From Gammaproteobacteria bacterium (GTDB lineage: Bacteria > Pseudomonadota > Gammaproteobacteria > Enterobacterales > Alteromonadaceae): a DNA stretch of 5,365 bases. Below the pieces are notes generated by a model. It was not told the DNA's origin and searched no databases. It saw only the letters and a list, made by a program, of their open reading frames with translations. Location: the NCBI GenBank assembly GCA_027484495.1, contig JAIXSW010000351.1, positions 1 to 5,365 of the forward strand, given 5' to 3'. Positions 5,247-5,365 of the stretch are shown piece after piece (the first letter of the stretch is position 1; each line of letters starts with the position of its first letter). The position numbers and the translations under genes are program-made.

Positions 5247-5365
5247 ATGGCTAAGGCTAAATTTGAACGTAACAAACCGCACGTAAACGTAGGCACAATC
5301 GGCCACGTTGACCACGGTAAAACTACTCTGACAGCAGCTATCACCAACGTACTGGCAAAGCACTA
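5247..5365 (+). CDS. tuf: Translation elongation factor Tu, N-terminal part (3' end outside window)
   Basis: EF-Tu is the GTPase that carries aminoacyl-tRNA to the ribosomal A site. Only the first 39 codons plus two bases are present. They read MAKAKFERNKPHVNVGTIGH and then VDHGKTTLTAAIT, matching the EF-Tu N-terminus with the P-loop GHVDHGKT at residues 19-26 intact. It is the fourth gene of the str operon, 53 nt after fusA. Gammaproteobacteria often have two nearly identical tuf genes; the position after fusA corresponds to E. coli tufA, but the sequence alone cannot tell the copies apart. Confidence 0.98.
   Translation, partial: MAKAKFERNKPHVNVGTIGHVDHGKTTLTAAITNVLAKH

Noticed and set aside
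1..5365. CRISPR arrays, insertion sequences, attachment sites, tRNA or riboswitches
   Set aside because: No direct-repeat arrays, transposase frames, tRNA-like folds or riboswitch motifs were seen; genes fill all but short intergenic gaps, the longest being 158 nt before rpsL.

Overview
The window is a conserved bacterial housekeeping locus, entirely on the + strand. It holds the 3' part of rpoC (RNA polymerase beta-prime), an intrinsic terminator, a strong promoter, then the streptomycin (str) operon: rpsL (S12), rpsG (S7), fusA (EF-G) and the first 39 codons of a tuf gene (EF-Tu). No mobile element, CRISPR array, tRNA, rRNA or foreign-looking gene was found.

Organism: the proteins are clearly gammaproteobacterial. 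RpoC carries the large SI3 insertion in its trigger loop, and S12, S7 and EF-Tu are close to the E. coli proteins. The str operon directly follows rpoC. That is the arrangement in Pseudomonas and Shewanella, not in Enterobacterales, where the rpoBC and str clusters are far apart. An Alteromonadales-like or related marine gammaproteobacterium is my best inference; the genus cannot be fixed from the sequence alone.

Layout: rpoC ends at 1971. A perfect 15-bp stem with a T-tract (1991-2030) ends the rpoBC transcript. The T-tract runs without a gap into a TTGACA-N17-TAGAAT promoter (2031-2059) for the str operon. The spacer of that promoter contains a perfect inverted repeat, and a second inverted repeat overlaps the -10 and the start of the leader. 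rpsL and rpsG are separated by 82 nt that keep the plan of the known S7 translational operator, including a stem that can sequester the rpsG Shine-Dalgarno sequence. fusA follows after 27 nt and starts with GTG. A short GNRA-loop hairpin lies in the 53-nt gap before tuf.

How the genes work together: RpoC is part of the transcription enzyme. S12 and S7 are small-subunit proteins of the decoding centre and the head/exit site. EF-G and EF-Tu drive translocation and aminoacyl-tRNA delivery. The noteworthy material is regulatory and intergenic; I found no evidence for a new multi-gene system.
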